DNA of 64,000 bases, taken from NCBI RefSeq assembly GCF_024362785.1, contig NZ_CP093301.1, forward strand, positions 1,302,001 to 1,366,000. Direction: 5' to 3'. The notes below the pieces were generated by a model. It was not told where the DNA came from. It saw only the letters and a program-made list of their open reading frames with translations, and made no database searches. Shown piece after piece: positions 26,894-35,798 of the stretch (positions are counted from its first letter, which is position 1; each line of letters opens with the position of its first letter). A program made the translations under genes and the position numbers. The stretch is from Evansella sp. LMS18. GTDB taxonomy: Bacteria; Bacillota; Bacilli; Bacillales; Salisediminibacteriaceae.

Positions 26894-28393
26894 TTATTTT
26901 CTAAATTTAACAAGGTCTTTGTTCAATTCTCGCGTTTGCACGTAAACCCTCTGATAAAGCTCAAAAAGCTCCGCGTACTTTCCGACATTCTCTTCTTTTG
27001 GCAAGAATTCTTTGTCCACTTTCAGGAATGAATCAGCGCATTCCTTCAAGGAGTCAAACCAGCCGCAGCCATATGCAGCAAGCATTGCGGCTCCCATGCC
27101 TGGTCCCTGTTCACTTGAAAGCTTGACGATTTTCGCGTTAAAAATATCGGCCTGCATTTGCAGCCAGGCTTCATTTTTCGCGCCCCCGCCAATGGATACA
27201 ACTGTATCAATTTTCTTCCCGTGCTTGCGGAAAATTTCCACAGATTCATTCAGGGAAAAAGTGATCCCTTCAAGTACTGCACGGACAAAGTCCGCTCGTC
27301 TGTGCCCACTATCCATGCCGATGAAGCTTCCGCGGATAGCAGAGTCCACATGCGGAGTTCTTTCCCCAACGAGATATGGAGTAAACAACAGTCCGTTCGC
27401 TCCAGGAGGCACAGAACCCACATCAGCAAGCAGCTCTGTAAAGTCTTCGTCTTTAGCGAAGACCTCTTTAAACCAGCTCAGGCTGTGTCCTGCTGACAAG
27501 GTTACACCCATCGTATAAAATGCATCCGGCGAGCTGTGGTTGAAATAATGCACAGTCCCCTGGAAATCTTTATCGTCGCTCGATTCATAAGATAGTACTA
27601 CCCCGGAAGTTCCGATGCTCGCCAATGTCCTGCCTTCTTCAAGAATCCCGGAACCAATGGCGCCACATGCGTTATCCGCTCCTCCTGCAAATACGCGGGT
27701 ACTTGCAGTAAGCCCAGTCTCAGCTGCAATCTCAGGAAGGAGAGTACCTACCTCTTCATGTGAGCCAACGAGCGGCGGGCAAAAATCACGGTCTAAACCA
27801 AACAGATCACAAATTTCTGTGCTCCACTGCTTTTCAGCAACATTCAGAAGCAATGTTCCTGCCGCATCTGAATATTCCATATGAAGCTGGCCAGTCAGCT
27901 TCATACGAACATAGTCCTTTGGTAAAACAAAGCTGTTTGCCTTCTCGAAAACTTCCGGCTCGTGCTTTTTCACCCAGAGGATTTTCGGCAGAGTGAACCC
28001 TTCCAGTGCAGGATTTTTCGTAAGCTCCAGAAGCTTAGCCTCGCCGACTGTTTCATAAATCGCTTCACACTCAGCCGTTGTACGAGTATCATTCCATAAA
28101 ATCGCATTACGGAGTGATTCGTTATTTTCATCGAGAAGTACCAGCCCGTGCATCTGTCCGGAAAAACTAATGCCCTCTATATCTTCCGGGCTGCCGTCAA
28201 AATTCCGGAGGAGATCAGACAGTCCTGCAACTGTCTGATTCACCCAGTCATCCGGGTTTTGTTCGCTGTGTCCAGTTTTTTCCTGAATCAACGGGTAGTC
28301 CTTTGAAACTTCCTGTGTTACTTCACCGTTCTGGTTTACAAGCAAGATCTTTACCGCGCTTGTTCCTAAGTCTACTCCGATTACATATTTCAC
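26894..28393 (-). CDS. xylB: Xylulokinase
   Basis: The 499-aa FGGY kinase starts at GTG 28393 with AGGAG upstream. It shows YVIGVDLGTSAVKILLV, SGQMHGLVLLD, ILWNDTRT, GGADNACGAIGSG and SIGGGAKNEAWLQMQADIF. It phosphorylates D-xylulose to xylulose 5-phosphate with ATP. It lies 30 bp behind xylA and is the last gene of the xylAB operon. Confidence 0.95.
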   Translation of the reverse strand: MKYVIGVDLGTSAVKILLVNQNGEVTQEVSKDYPLIQEKTGHSEQNPDDWVNQTVAGLSDLLRNFDGSPEDIEGISFSGQMHGLVLLDENNESLRNAILWNDTRTTAECEAIYETVGEAKLLELTKNPALEGFTLPKILWVKKHEPEVFEKANSFVLPKDYVRMKLTGQLHMEYSDAAGTLLLNVAEKQWSTEICDLFGLDRDFCPPLVGSHEEVGTLLPEIAAETGLTASTRVFAGGADNACGAIGSGILEEGRTLASIGTSGVVLSYESSDDKDFQGTVHYFNHSSPDAFYTMGVTLSAGHSLSWFKEVFAKDEDFTELLADVGSVPPGANGLLFTPYLVGERTPHVDSAIRGSFIGMDSGHRRADFVRAVLEGITFSLNESVEIFRKHGKKIDTVVSIGGGAKNEAWLQMQADIFNAKIVKLSSEQGPGMGAAMLAAYGCGWFDSLKECADSFLKVDKEFLPKEENVGKYAELFELYQRVYVQTRELNKDLVKFRK

Positions 28394-28423
28394 AGTATAT
28401 CCACTCCTGCAAAAAGGTTTTAA

Positions 28424-29749
28424 TTACTCACCAGCGTAGGCTTTTAACAAGTACTGGTTGATCTGTGCTTTAATTAGTTCGAGCTTTCCGGACTGGTTTT
28501 TGATCTCAGTCAGGCCAAGCGCATGCTCTTCAAGCTTACGAAGATCTGTTTTGCCTTCGACGATGTCTTTACCGATTCCTTCCGTGTAGCTCTTATAACG
28601 GTCTTCAATCACACCGTCCATTACTTTGTCGTCAATTAATTTCTGTGCAACTTTGAGACCTACTGCGAAGCTGTCCATTCCAGCGATGTGAGCGTGGAAC
28701 AGATCTTCCGGCTCAAAGGAACCTCTGCGTACTTTCGCGTCAAAGTTCAGTCCGCCAGTGCCAAGTCCGCCATTTTTAATGATTTCATACATAGCTAAAA
28801 TAGTGGAATAAAGGTCCGTCGGGAACTCATCAGTATCCCAGCCAAGAAGCGGGTGGCCCTGGTTGGCATCCACAGATCCAAGCATTCCGTGAACACGCGC
28901 ATAGCGAAGTTCATGCTCGAAAGTGTGTCCTGCAAGTGTTGCATGGTTTGCTTCAATATTGAATTTGAAGTGGTCCTGCAGTCCGTAATGCTGAAGGAAC
29001 GCGTAACCGCTCGCTACGTCAAAGTCATACTGGTGTGATGTAGGCTCTTTTGGTTTCGGCTCGATCAGGAACTGTGCATCAAATCCGATTTCCTTCGCAT
29101 AATCAACAGCCATATGGAAGAGGCGGCCAAGGTTATCCATTTCAAGCTTCAGGTTTGTGTTCAGAAGAGTTTCGTATCCTTCACGTCCGCCCCAGAACAC
29201 ATAGTTTTCCGCGCCAAGCTCTTTACCGACTTCAAGGCCTTTTTTCACTTTCGCAGCGGAGTAAGCAAATACATCTGCATTGTTAGAAGAAGCTGCACCG
29301 TGAACGAAGCGTGGGTTAGTAAAGTTGTTCGCTGTGTTCCACAGAAGCTTCGTCTTGCTGTCTTTCATATAATCTTTAATCATTGCAACTATAGTATCTA
29401 AATTATCATTTGTTTCTTTCAGGCTGTTCCCTTCTGGAGCAATATCCACATCGTGGAAGCAGAAATATGGTACGCCTAGTTTTTCGAAAAACTCGAATGC
29501 TGCTTCTACACGAGCCTTTGCTAAATCCATACCGCTGAATTTGTCCCAAGGACGGTTAGCAGTTCCAGTGCCGAACGGGTCAGACAGATCAGCAGTGAAA
29601 GTATGCCAGTAAGCTACACCGAAGCGGAGGAATTCTTCCATCGTTTTGTCGCCGACCTTTTCGGACGGGTTATAGAATTTAAATGCATAAGGATTAGTTG
29701 AATTAGAACCTTCGTACTTGATTTTATCGATATTAGTGAAATAAGCCAT
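28424..29749 (-). CDS. xylA: Xylose isomerase
   Basis: The 441-aa class II xylose isomerase has the family blocks [12 protein letters not shown] (catalytic His and Asp), [31 protein letters not shown] and [19 protein letters not shown]. It converts D-xylose to D-xylulose in the cytoplasm. The start has GGAGGTAG upstream. The promoter region carries a XylR-type operator and a weak cre site, so induction by xylose and repression by preferred sugars is expected. Confidence 0.96.
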   Translation of the reverse strand: MAYFTNIDKIKYEGSNSTNPYAFKFYNPSEKVGDKTMEEFLRFGVAYWHTFTADLSDPFGTGTANRPWDKFSGMDLAKARVEAAFEFFEKLGVPYFCFHDVDIAPEGNSLKETNDNLDTIVAMIKDYMKDSKTKLLWNTANNFTNPRFVHGAASSNNADVFAYSAAKVKKGLEVGKELGAENYVFWGGREGYETLLNTNLKLEMDNLGRLFHMAVDYAKEIGFDAQFLIEPKPKEPTSHQYDFDVASGYAFLQHYGLQDHFKFNIEANHATLAGHTFEHELRYARVHGMLGSVDANQGHPLLGWDTDEFPTDLYSTILAMYEIIKNGGLGTGGLNFDAKVRRGSFEPEDLFHAHIAGMDSFAVGLKVAQKLIDDKVMDGVIEDRYKSYTEGIGKDIVEGKTDLRKLEEHALGLTEIKNQSGKLELIKAQINQYLLKAYAGE

Positions 29750-29787
29750 GGGGGCTACCTCCTGAAAGTAAAATATTTTATGTTAAT

Positions 29788-29801
29788 TGTAAGTGCTTTC
29801 T
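29788..29801 (-). promoter_or_regulatory. Weak CcpA cre-like site (xylA)
   Basis: TGTAAGTGCTTTCT fits the cre consensus TGWNANCGNTNWCA except at two positions. It lies 39 bp upstream of the xylA start, between the operator and the gene. Confidence 0.4.
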
Positions 29802-29823
29802 TTCCCAGTTTACCAGTGTTTTG

Positions 29824-29850
29824 CTTAGTTTGTCTATTAGATAAACTAAG
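29824..29850. promoter_or_regulatory. XylR operator (xylA promoter)
   Basis: CTTAGTTTGTCTA and TAGATAAACTAAG form a 27-bp near-perfect palindrome with one mismatched pair. It matches the known Bacillus xyl operator pattern TTAGTTTGT...ACAAACTAA. It lies 75-101 bp upstream of xylA. Confidence 0.85.
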
Positions 29851-29946
29851 TTGTAATCTTTTGGAAAAACCGCATCCCTTTTGGTATATATTCGTTATTC
29901 CCTTATAATAGAATATGGATTTCTAATCAACCGGGAGGAACACGTT

Positions 29947-30555
29947 ATGGGACGCGCCTTATACAGCATACTCGAATGGATCACTCGTTTTGCATATATA
30001 AATCTTTTATGGGTTCTTTTCACCCTGGCAGGCGGAATCATCTTCGGATTGTTTCCTGCAATAACCGCCATGTTTTCAGTCATCAGGCAATGGCTGAACG
30101 GAAACTCAGACCTGCCTGTATTTCAGACTTACTGGAAATACTATAGAAGCGAGTTCTGGAAAAGCAACCTGATAGGTTTGCCAGTTTATCTCGTATCTTT
30201 CGTTTTTTTATTTAATGTTTTCTTCTTGTACGCAAACATTGGTGAACTTTTAGCATGGACTTCCGCCCCGCTCATCGCGGGAATGCTTTTATTCCTGTTT
30301 TACCTGTTCTATTTGTTCCCTGCGTACGTCCATTTTGACCTGAATCTGTTACAGATCATGAAAAATGCGATGCTTATTATGCTCATCAGTCCGGTAAACA
30401 CCTTCTTAATGGTTATAAGCCTCAGTGCATTTGCCATTCTCGTCTACGTTATTCCTCCGCTTGGATTCATTTTCGGAGCCAGCTTTTACAGCTTCATAAC
30501 GCTTTGGTTCGCTCTCCATGCTTTCAGAAAAGTGCAGAAAAAGCAGAGCAGCTGA
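29947..30555 (+). CDS. YesL-family (DUF624) membrane protein
   Basis: The 202-aa product starts at ATG 29947 behind GGGAGG; an upstream ATG at 29881 lacks a ribosome site and would run through the promoter. Five or six TM helices fill the sequence. YesL-type proteins sit beside plant-cell-wall sugar genes in Bacillus but have no proven function. It is divergent from xylA and converges on the ABC permease genes, consistent with a role in xylan utilisation. The xylA operator lies about 100 bp upstream and could control both directions. Confidence 0.75.
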   Translation: MGRALYSILEWITRFAYINLLWVLFTLAGGIIFGLFPAITAMFSVIRQWLNGNSDLPVFQTYWKYYRSEFWKSNLIGLPVYLVSFVFLFNVFFLYANIGELLAWTSAPLIAGMLLFLFYLFYLFPAYVHFDLNLLQIMKNAMLIMLISPVNTFLMVISLSAFAILVYVIPPLGFIFGASFYSFITLWFALHAFRKVQKKQSS

Positions 30556-30570
30556 ATCCCTAAGCTCACC

Positions 30571-30600
30571 ACCTGGTTTTTACATAAGCCAGGTTTTTTT
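30571..30600. terminator. Terminator between yesL-like and permease genes
   Basis: ACCTGG (30571-30576) pairs with CCAGGT (30589-30594), followed by TTTTTT. Confidence 0.75.
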
Positions 30601-31420
30601 AACCTTTTACTGCACTCGATGAAATACCTTCCACAACCTTGTTACTGAAGAAGATGAAGGCAATGATAATCGGCAGTACGCTGATAACGAGTGTAGCGCC
30701 AATTGCTCCCCAGTCAGTCATATACTGGCCGACGAAGTTGTTAATCCCTACTGTCAACGTCTTATACCGGTCAGAGCTGATAAATGTGTTAACAAACACG
30801 AACTCGTTCCAGTTATAGATCATGTTAATGATTGCTGTCGTCGATAGTACAGGTGCAGAGATTGGCAGAAGTATACGGAAAAACAGTCTGTGAAGCGATG
30901 CACCATCAATGATAGCTGCCTCTTCAATCTCCCGCGGTATCGTGTAATAAAATCCAAGCAGGATCATCATCGTAATCGGCAGGTTGTATGCCGTATATGT
31001 GATTACAATTGCTAAAGGATTATTGATCAGATTAACGCTTAAAAACATACTGAAAAGTGGTATTAACGCTGAGTGGATTGGAATCATCAATCCTACCATA
31101 AACAATCCAAGCACTAGTTTGCTAAGCTTCCACTTCATTCTGGTGATAACAAATACAGCCATACTTGCAAATAATAGTGTAAACAGGATAGATACACCTG
31201 TAATCCAGATACTGTTCCAGAAATACGTCCCTATTCCGCCTTCCCAAACTCTTAAATAGTTTTCCCATCTGATTTCAGACGGAAGTGCAAAAGGTGAACC
31301 GGCAAAAATTTCACGATTGTCTTTGAGAGAGAAAAGGAAAAGCCAGACAATAGGGAAGATTTGAAAAACAGCAACGAAACCTAATGATAGATAGAGGAGA
31401 AAATACCCTATACGCCCCAT
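30599..31420 (-). CDS. Carbohydrate ABC transporter permease, second subunit
   Basis: The 273-aa MalG/LacG-type protein has six TM helices and the EAA loop EEAAIIDGASLHRLFFRILLP that docks on the ATPase. It is the last gene of the binding-protein/permease/permease operon and starts 15 bp after its partner with AAAGGGAGG. The operon has no ATPase gene; in Bacillus such systems use a shared MsmX-type ATPase encoded elsewhere (known for the family, inferred here). Confidence 0.9.
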   Translation of the reverse strand: MGRIGYFLLYLSLGFVAVFQIFPIVWLFLFSLKDNREIFAGSPFALPSEIRWENYLRVWEGGIGTYFWNSIWITGVSILFTLLFASMAVFVITRMKWKLSKLVLGLFMVGLMIPIHSALIPLFSMFLSVNLINNPLAIVITYTAYNLPITMMILLGFYYTIPREIEEAAIIDGASLHRLFFRILLPISAPVLSTTAIINMIYNWNEFVFVNTFISSDRYKTLTVGINNFVGQYMTDWGAIGATLVISVLPIIIAFIFFSNKVVEGISSSAVKG

Positions 31421-31435
31421 TCTAAAAACCTCCCT

Positions 31436-32314
31436 TTAATATTGAAGCTCTTCTTTATCAGCTGTTACTTTGCGGATAATAACTGTGACGATTAATGTGA
31501 TGATCAGAAGCATGAAACCTACGGCACTACCATAGCCGAAGTTATTCGTACCGAATGCCAGCTTATACATATAAGATGCCATAACTTCACTTGCTCCGTT
31601 AGGCCCTCCGCCTGTCATAACATAAATTAAGTCAAAGTATTTAAGTGAACCAACGATTGCTAAAACGATAGTTACTTTTACTACACCCATAATCAGAGGC
31701 AGTTTAATTCTGTATGCGATCTGAATTGGGGAAGCTCCGTCAATTTTCGCAGCTTCAATAATAGATTCCGGAATGTTTTTAAGGGCAGCATAGTAAATAA
31801 GAATATAGAAACCTGCATATTGCCATAAAATCGGAATGAATATGGAGTAAAGCACAATATTCGGATCCGCGAGCCATAATGGCGGATTCTGTACTCCAAA
31901 CCATGCAAGAATTTCATTCAGCATCCCATTGGAAGGATTATAAATCTTTATCCACAGCTGGGCGATAGCCACTGAGGATAACAGCATTGGAAGTAAATAA
32001 ATCTTCCTTAATAGATCTGAACCTTTAATTTTTGATGCCAAAATCATTGAAACTGCCAGATAGATTGCCAGACTGAGGGTGGAGAAAACAGCCAGCAAGC
32101 CTGAATGTCCGGCACTCTGCCAGAACATGCCGTCCTGCATAACATTGATGTAGTTTGTAAGGCCAATAAACTCCATGGCCCCTATTCCGTCCCACCTCAT
32201 CAGGCCGTAGTAGCCTGTCAGTACTAAGGGGATGAATATTAAAATACCTACTAGCAGCAATGCAGGGAGAAGATATAAAGTGATAAACCATTTATTGGAC
32301 ATAACTTTGTTCAT
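31436..32314 (-). CDS. Carbohydrate ABC transporter permease, first subunit
   Basis: This is a MalF/LacF-type permease of 292 aa from ATG 32314, for which GGGG lies about 9 nt upstream; an ATG 15 bp earlier has no such site. It has six TM helices and the EAA motif EAAKIDGASPIQIAYRIKLP. Together with the partner permease and the lipoprotein at 32.4-33.8 kb it should import xylose oligomers or a similar sugar. The gene follows an attenuator-like hairpin. Confidence 0.9.
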   Translation of the reverse strand: MNKVMSNKWFITLYLLPALLLVGILIFIPLVLTGYYGLMRWDGIGAMEFIGLTNYINVMQDGMFWQSAGHSGLLAVFSTLSLAIYLAVSMILASKIKGSDLLRKIYLLPMLLSSVAIAQLWIKIYNPSNGMLNEILAWFGVQNPPLWLADPNIVLYSIFIPILWQYAGFYILIYYAALKNIPESIIEAAKIDGASPIQIAYRIKLPLIMGVVKVTIVLAIVGSLKYFDLIYVMTGGGPNGASEVMASYMYKLAFGTNNFGYGSAVGFMLLIITLIVTVIIRKVTADKEELQY

Positions 32315-32340
32315 GCTACTCAACCCCATAAAAGAAAAAT

Positions 32341-32378
32341 CGAAAAGGGCAAATCCAGCAAAGGACCTGCCCTTTTCG
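32341..32378 (-). terminator. Attenuating hairpin between binding-protein and permease genes
   Basis: CGAAAAGGGCA pairs with TGCCCTTTTCG, and on the minus strand it is followed by ATTTTTC. Its place inside the operon suggests partial termination or 3'-end protection, giving more binding protein than permease. Confidence 0.7.
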
Positions 32379-32444
32379 TTATACTACTGGATGGTTTGAA
32401 TTATAGTTTTATATAGTAGTAAATGTTTTTGCGTTATTTAATAA

Positions 32445-33791
32445 TTATTCTTCTTCAGACAGAGCTTCTTCGTGTTTCGCTCCGAACTCTTCAGGTGTCA
32501 TATCAAGACCGAACAGAGCCTGAATTGAATCAAGGTGAGTCTGTGCTACAGAAGCGCTCATCTGAACGTCTGCATAAAGCGTCAGGTTAGTCGCGTCGTT
32601 AAGATCTTGAAGTACGTCAACATACATGTCAGGAAGATCTAATGCATCGCCATCAACAACTGTTGCAGGGATAACACCAGCGTCTGTTACAGCTCTTGAA
32701 CCCCACTGCTCAACAAAGTATGCTGCAAATTGCTTCGCTTCGTCTTGTACATCAGAATTCTCTGCTACGAATAGTCCTACACCAGGCCCGCCTACGAAGC
32801 TGTCAGTGTCGCCAGCGCCGTCAACAGTTGGGAACTTGAAGTAGCCAACATTGTCTCTGAACTCTTGTGGCACGTCTTCGTTAGTTGTGTAGTTAGGAAG
32901 ATCCCAAGTTGCGATCATATACATTGCAGACTGTTCGTTCATAAACATGCTTTTCGCTTCTTCGTCAGCAAGTCCGTTGAACCCGCTCACAAAGGAATCA
33001 TTTTGTACCATTTCCTGAACTTTCGCTGCAGCTTCTACTAAAGCTGGGTCTTCAAAAGATCCGGAACGGTTGATTGCGTTTGTCAGTACATCAGATCCGC
33101 CGATTCTGTCAGCGAAGTACATGTACCACATTGAACCTGTCCAGCTGTCTCTGTTTCCTAATGCGATTGGTTCTACATTATTTTCATTTAAAACATTGAT
33201 AACGTTCTCAAGCTCATCATAAGTTTCCGGAGCTTCAAGTCCGTGCTCTTCAAAGATTGCCTTGTTGTAGTAAACGTAAACTGTGTTAAGCTCTAATGGA
33301 AGTCCGTAAGATTGTCCATCTTTTTCATAAGCTTCAAGAGTACCAGCTACGAACTCGTCTCTTAAACCGTCTTCTAACATGTCATCTAATGGTGCGAACA
33401 TGTTTCCATCTACGAATGGGTCAAGATAACCCGCTGCCCAGGTCATACCTACGTCCGGCAGTTCGTTAGATGAAGAAAGAATAGTAATCTGGTCTTTATA
33501 CTGCTCGTTGCTTAATACTGAAAGATCTATAGTAATGTTTTCATTTTCCGCTTCGAAGTCTTCGATGATTTCATTAACGATTCTATGGTGCTGCGCTGAG
33601 CTTCCCTGTGGCCATAAGTGCATGAATTCAACTGTTGCGCTTTCGCCGGAACCGCCATTAGCGTTGTTTCCTGAATTGTTGTTCTCTGCTCCCCCGTTAT
33701 TACCACCGTCAGCTGCGTCTGAACATCCTGTTGCTATTAAAGCACCTGCTACCAATGCGCACATTGATGTAACCGCTTTCCTTTTTAACAT
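32445..33791 (-). CDS. Sugar ABC transporter substrate-binding lipoprotein
   Basis: The 448-aa protein has a lipoprotein signal with lipobox IATGC (Cys 23), an Asn/Gly-rich linker and a type I solute-binding fold (VEFMHLWPQGSS, LPLELNTVYVYYNKAIFEEHG, MYMIATWDLPNY). It is the first gene of the transporter operon. A XylR operator and a cre site lie 73-150 bp upstream, so the ligand is most likely xylose or xylo-oligosaccharide. Ribosome site AAGGGGG. Confidence 0.9.
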   Translation of the reverse strand: MLKRKAVTSMCALVAGALIATGCSDAADGGNNGGAENNNSGNNANGGSGESATVEFMHLWPQGSSAQHHRIVNEIIEDFEAENENITIDLSVLSNEQYKDQITILSSSNELPDVGMTWAAGYLDPFVDGNMFAPLDDMLEDGLRDEFVAGTLEAYEKDGQSYGLPLELNTVYVYYNKAIFEEHGLEAPETYDELENVINVLNENNVEPIALGNRDSWTGSMWYMYFADRIGGSDVLTNAINRSGSFEDPALVEAAAKVQEMVQNDSFVSGFNGLADEEAKSMFMNEQSAMYMIATWDLPNYTTNEDVPQEFRDNVGYFKFPTVDGAGDTDSFVGGPGVGLFVAENSDVQDEAKQFAAYFVEQWGSRAVTDAGVIPATVVDGDALDLPDMYVDVLQDLNDATNLTLYADVQMSASVAQTHLDSIQALFGLDMTPEEFGAKHEEALSEEE

Positions 33792-33863
33792 TATGTTACC
33801 CCCTTTATTTTTCGAAAAGTCAGCCGTTTGCTAACTTCAAAATTAGAATATCACGTAAAAGAT

Positions 33864-33885
33864 GGTTTGTCTAGTGGATAAACAA
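33864..33885. promoter_or_regulatory. XylR operator (transporter operon)
   Basis: GGTTTGTCTA-GTG-GATAAACAA shares the core TTTGTCTA...GATAAAC with the xylA operator. It lies about 75 bp upstream of the binding-protein start. Confidence 0.75.
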
Positions 33886-33924
33886 AGTATATAATAAAAA
33901 TATATCTGGTATACTAGAATGGAA

Positions 33925-33938
33925 AGATAGCGCTTACA
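33925..33938 (-). promoter_or_regulatory. CcpA cre site (transporter operon)
   Basis: The minus-strand sequence TGTAAGCGCTATCT matches the cre consensus at all defined positions but the last. Confidence 0.65.
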
Positions 33939-34148
33939 ACCCCTGCTGTATCTACTATCTGTATTTTTAGTTGCCGATTTGGAAAGCCGCCTGTAAAGTG
34001 AAAGTCCATGTTCCTGAGGTGAAGTTAACAAAGTTTTCACAAAAAACAGGAAGCTTCCTTGGACATCTGTTAATTTTCTTTGTTAGTCTAGTTAAAATAT
34101 TGGCTGTAAAGTCAGCCAAAAATATGGTGGAAAGCGTGGAACAAAAAA

Positions 34149-35336
34149 ATGAAAATGATCCAGACCTTCAATCAGCACGTAGTGAAAAAGAGGAACAAAG
34201 CTTTGGTGCTGGACTCTATCAAAGAGTCCGCCCCCCTATCAAGAGCAGATATCGCAAGCCAGACAGGCCTGAATAAAGGCACAGTATCCTCTCTTGTAAA
34301 TGAACTGCTGGAAGAGCATTTAATACTCGAATCCGGCCCAGGGGTATCAAGCGGCGGAAGAAGACCTGTCATGCTGCTATTCAATCAGTCAGCAGGATAC
34401 TCTATCGGTATCGATATTGGCGTCAATTATATCCTCGCTATCCTGACTGACCTTCAGGGCACTATCTGTGAAGAAAAACTGATAAAAGTAAAGGATCTCA
34501 CTTTCTCGCAGACAACTGAACTTCTTTTCAGTATTATTGATGATTTAAAGACAGTGATGCCGCCCAGCCCTTATGGAGTAGTCGGCATTGGTATCGGGGT
34601 TCCCGGAACAGTCAGTCTGACAGGCGAAGTTCTCATGGCACCTAACCTTAACTGGAAAGACATAGATTTAAAGAGTTTGATAGAAGAAAAATATAGTGTT
34701 CCAGTTAAGATTAAAAATGAGGCAAATGCAGGGGCATACGGGGAAAAAAGGTTCGGTGCAGGGAAAGAATTCAGCAACATCGTTTATGTCAGCTGTGGTA
34801 TAGGGATTGGTGTGGGGCTGATATTAAACGATAAACTGTACAAGGGCCATAATGGCCTTTCCGGAGAGCTCGGGCACATGACAATTAACTTTGAAGGACC
34901 TGTCTGTAAATGCGGCAATAAAGGATGCTGGGAATTGTATGCCTCCGAACAGGCGCTGATCAAAATTGCAATGGAGAAGGGGATCCCGCCTGAAAATGGA
35001 GTCGAAGTAACTCTGGAACATCTCGTCAGGCTTGCTGAAGCAGGCGACGAAAAGGTTGTGGAAGTTATCGAAGAAGTAGGGAAAAATTTAGTTACGGGAC
35101 TTAATAATATTATCAACACATTTAATCCGGAACAAATCATCTTAGGCAACCGAGTGGCTGCCCTGCAAAAGTGGCTGAAGGAACCTTTAAAAAAGCATGT
35201 TGGCGAGTATGCACTTGCCACACATAAAAAAGATTTACAGCTTCATTTTTCAAAACTTGAAAAGCGCTCTGCAGCCCTTGGTGTAGCTGCTTTTGCGGCC
35301 GAGAATTTCCTTTCCGTGAACCTGGAAGAAAATTAA
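34149..35336 (+). CDS. xylR: Xylose repressor, ROK family
   Basis: This 395-aa protein matches B. subtilis XylR along its length: an N-terminal winged helix (LSRADIASQTGLNKGTVSSL), the SSGGRRPVMLLFNQ hinge, ROK kinase-like folds (GIDIGVNYI, GIGIGVPGTV) and the zinc-binding CKCGNKGCWE motif. It binds the TTAGTTTGTCTA-type operators and releases them with xylose. It is divergent from the transporter operon and 460 bp from the beta-xylosidase gene. The ribosome site is weak (GTGGAA). Confidence 0.93.
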   Translation: MKMIQTFNQHVVKKRNKALVLDSIKESAPLSRADIASQTGLNKGTVSSLVNELLEEHLILESGPGVSSGGRRPVMLLFNQSAGYSIGIDIGVNYILAILTDLQGTICEEKLIKVKDLTFSQTTELLFSIIDDLKTVMPPSPYGVVGIGIGVPGTVSLTGEVLMAPNLNWKDIDLKSLIEEKYSVPVKIKNEANAGAYGEKRFGAGKEFSNIVYVSCGIGIGVGLILNDKLYKGHNGLSGELGHMTINFEGPVCKCGNKGCWELYASEQALIKIAMEKGIPPENGVEVTLEHLVRLAEAGDEKVVEVIEEVGKNLVTGLNNIINTFNPEQIILGNRVAALQKWLKEPLKKHVGEYALATHKKDLQLHFSKLEKRSAALGVAAFAAENFLSVNLEEN

Positions 35337-35388
35337 TCCAGCCGCTATCAGGTTAACCATTCAGCACCTTTATTTGTTTTCCTGTTTA

Positions 35389-35402
35389 TGTAAGCGTTGA
35401 CA
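35389..35402 (+). promoter_or_regulatory. CcpA cre site
   Basis: TGTAAGCGTTGACA matches the consensus TGWNANCGNTNWCA at every defined position. It lies 397 bp before the beta-xylosidase start, far from its apparent -10 box, and 52 bp after the xylR stop. Confidence 0.65.
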
Positions 35403-35485
35403 CTGGTTTTACAACTTGATTATTAGACATTGTTAAAGATAATGGTTTATTTTGTAAGTTATGTTGATTTTAGATAAAAGCGCAA

Positions 35486-35667
35486 GACTGTCTCTTCCTC
35501 TTCTAGATTAGCTCCGCAGATTATACGTCGAGACAAATCGACGTATTTCCGGTGGAGCGATGCTCTTGCCGGTCGGGAATAGCAACGAGCAAAGCATCAT
35601 GAAATACTGCGAGTTGTCTCGACGCATATTGCCCCAGAGCAATACTGGCAGAGGAAGAGACATAGTC
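35486..35667. repeat. Imperfect inverted-repeat element, 182 bp
   Basis: Outer arms GACTGTCTCTTCCTCT (35486-35501) and AGAGGAAGAGACATAGTC (35650-35667) are near complements. Inner arms at 35509-35548 and 35601-35630 are also complementary, both carrying CGTCGAGACAA. The inner left arm is related to 13145-13203. It looks like a miniature inverted-repeat element; no flanking target duplication was confirmed. Confidence 0.65.
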
Positions 35668-35798
35668 TCAGCCCAAGAAGGCTGAGGCAATGCCCGAGGC
35701 AAGCGAGCGCTTTTTAGCGAAAATCAACAACAGAATTTAACAAAGCGGATCTATAATTAATACTCAATGAAACTTTCAGACAAAGGTGGATGTTAACA

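Larger units (their letters stand above)
33792..34148. other. Divergent regulatory region between transporter operon and xylR
   Basis: The gap holds a XylR operator, a cre site, AT-rich promoter sequence on both sides and a weaker GTTAGTCTAGTTAAA element near 34084-34098 that may be a second, degenerate XylR site ahead of xylR. Confidence 0.6.
35337..35798. other. Intergenic region with cre site and imperfect inverted-repeat element
   Basis: The gap carries a perfect cre site, an 182-bp element with two nested inverted-repeat pairs, and a TATAAT box at 35752-35757 that probably belongs to the beta-xylosidase promoter. No XylR operator was recognised. No gene is visible. Confidence 0.6.
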
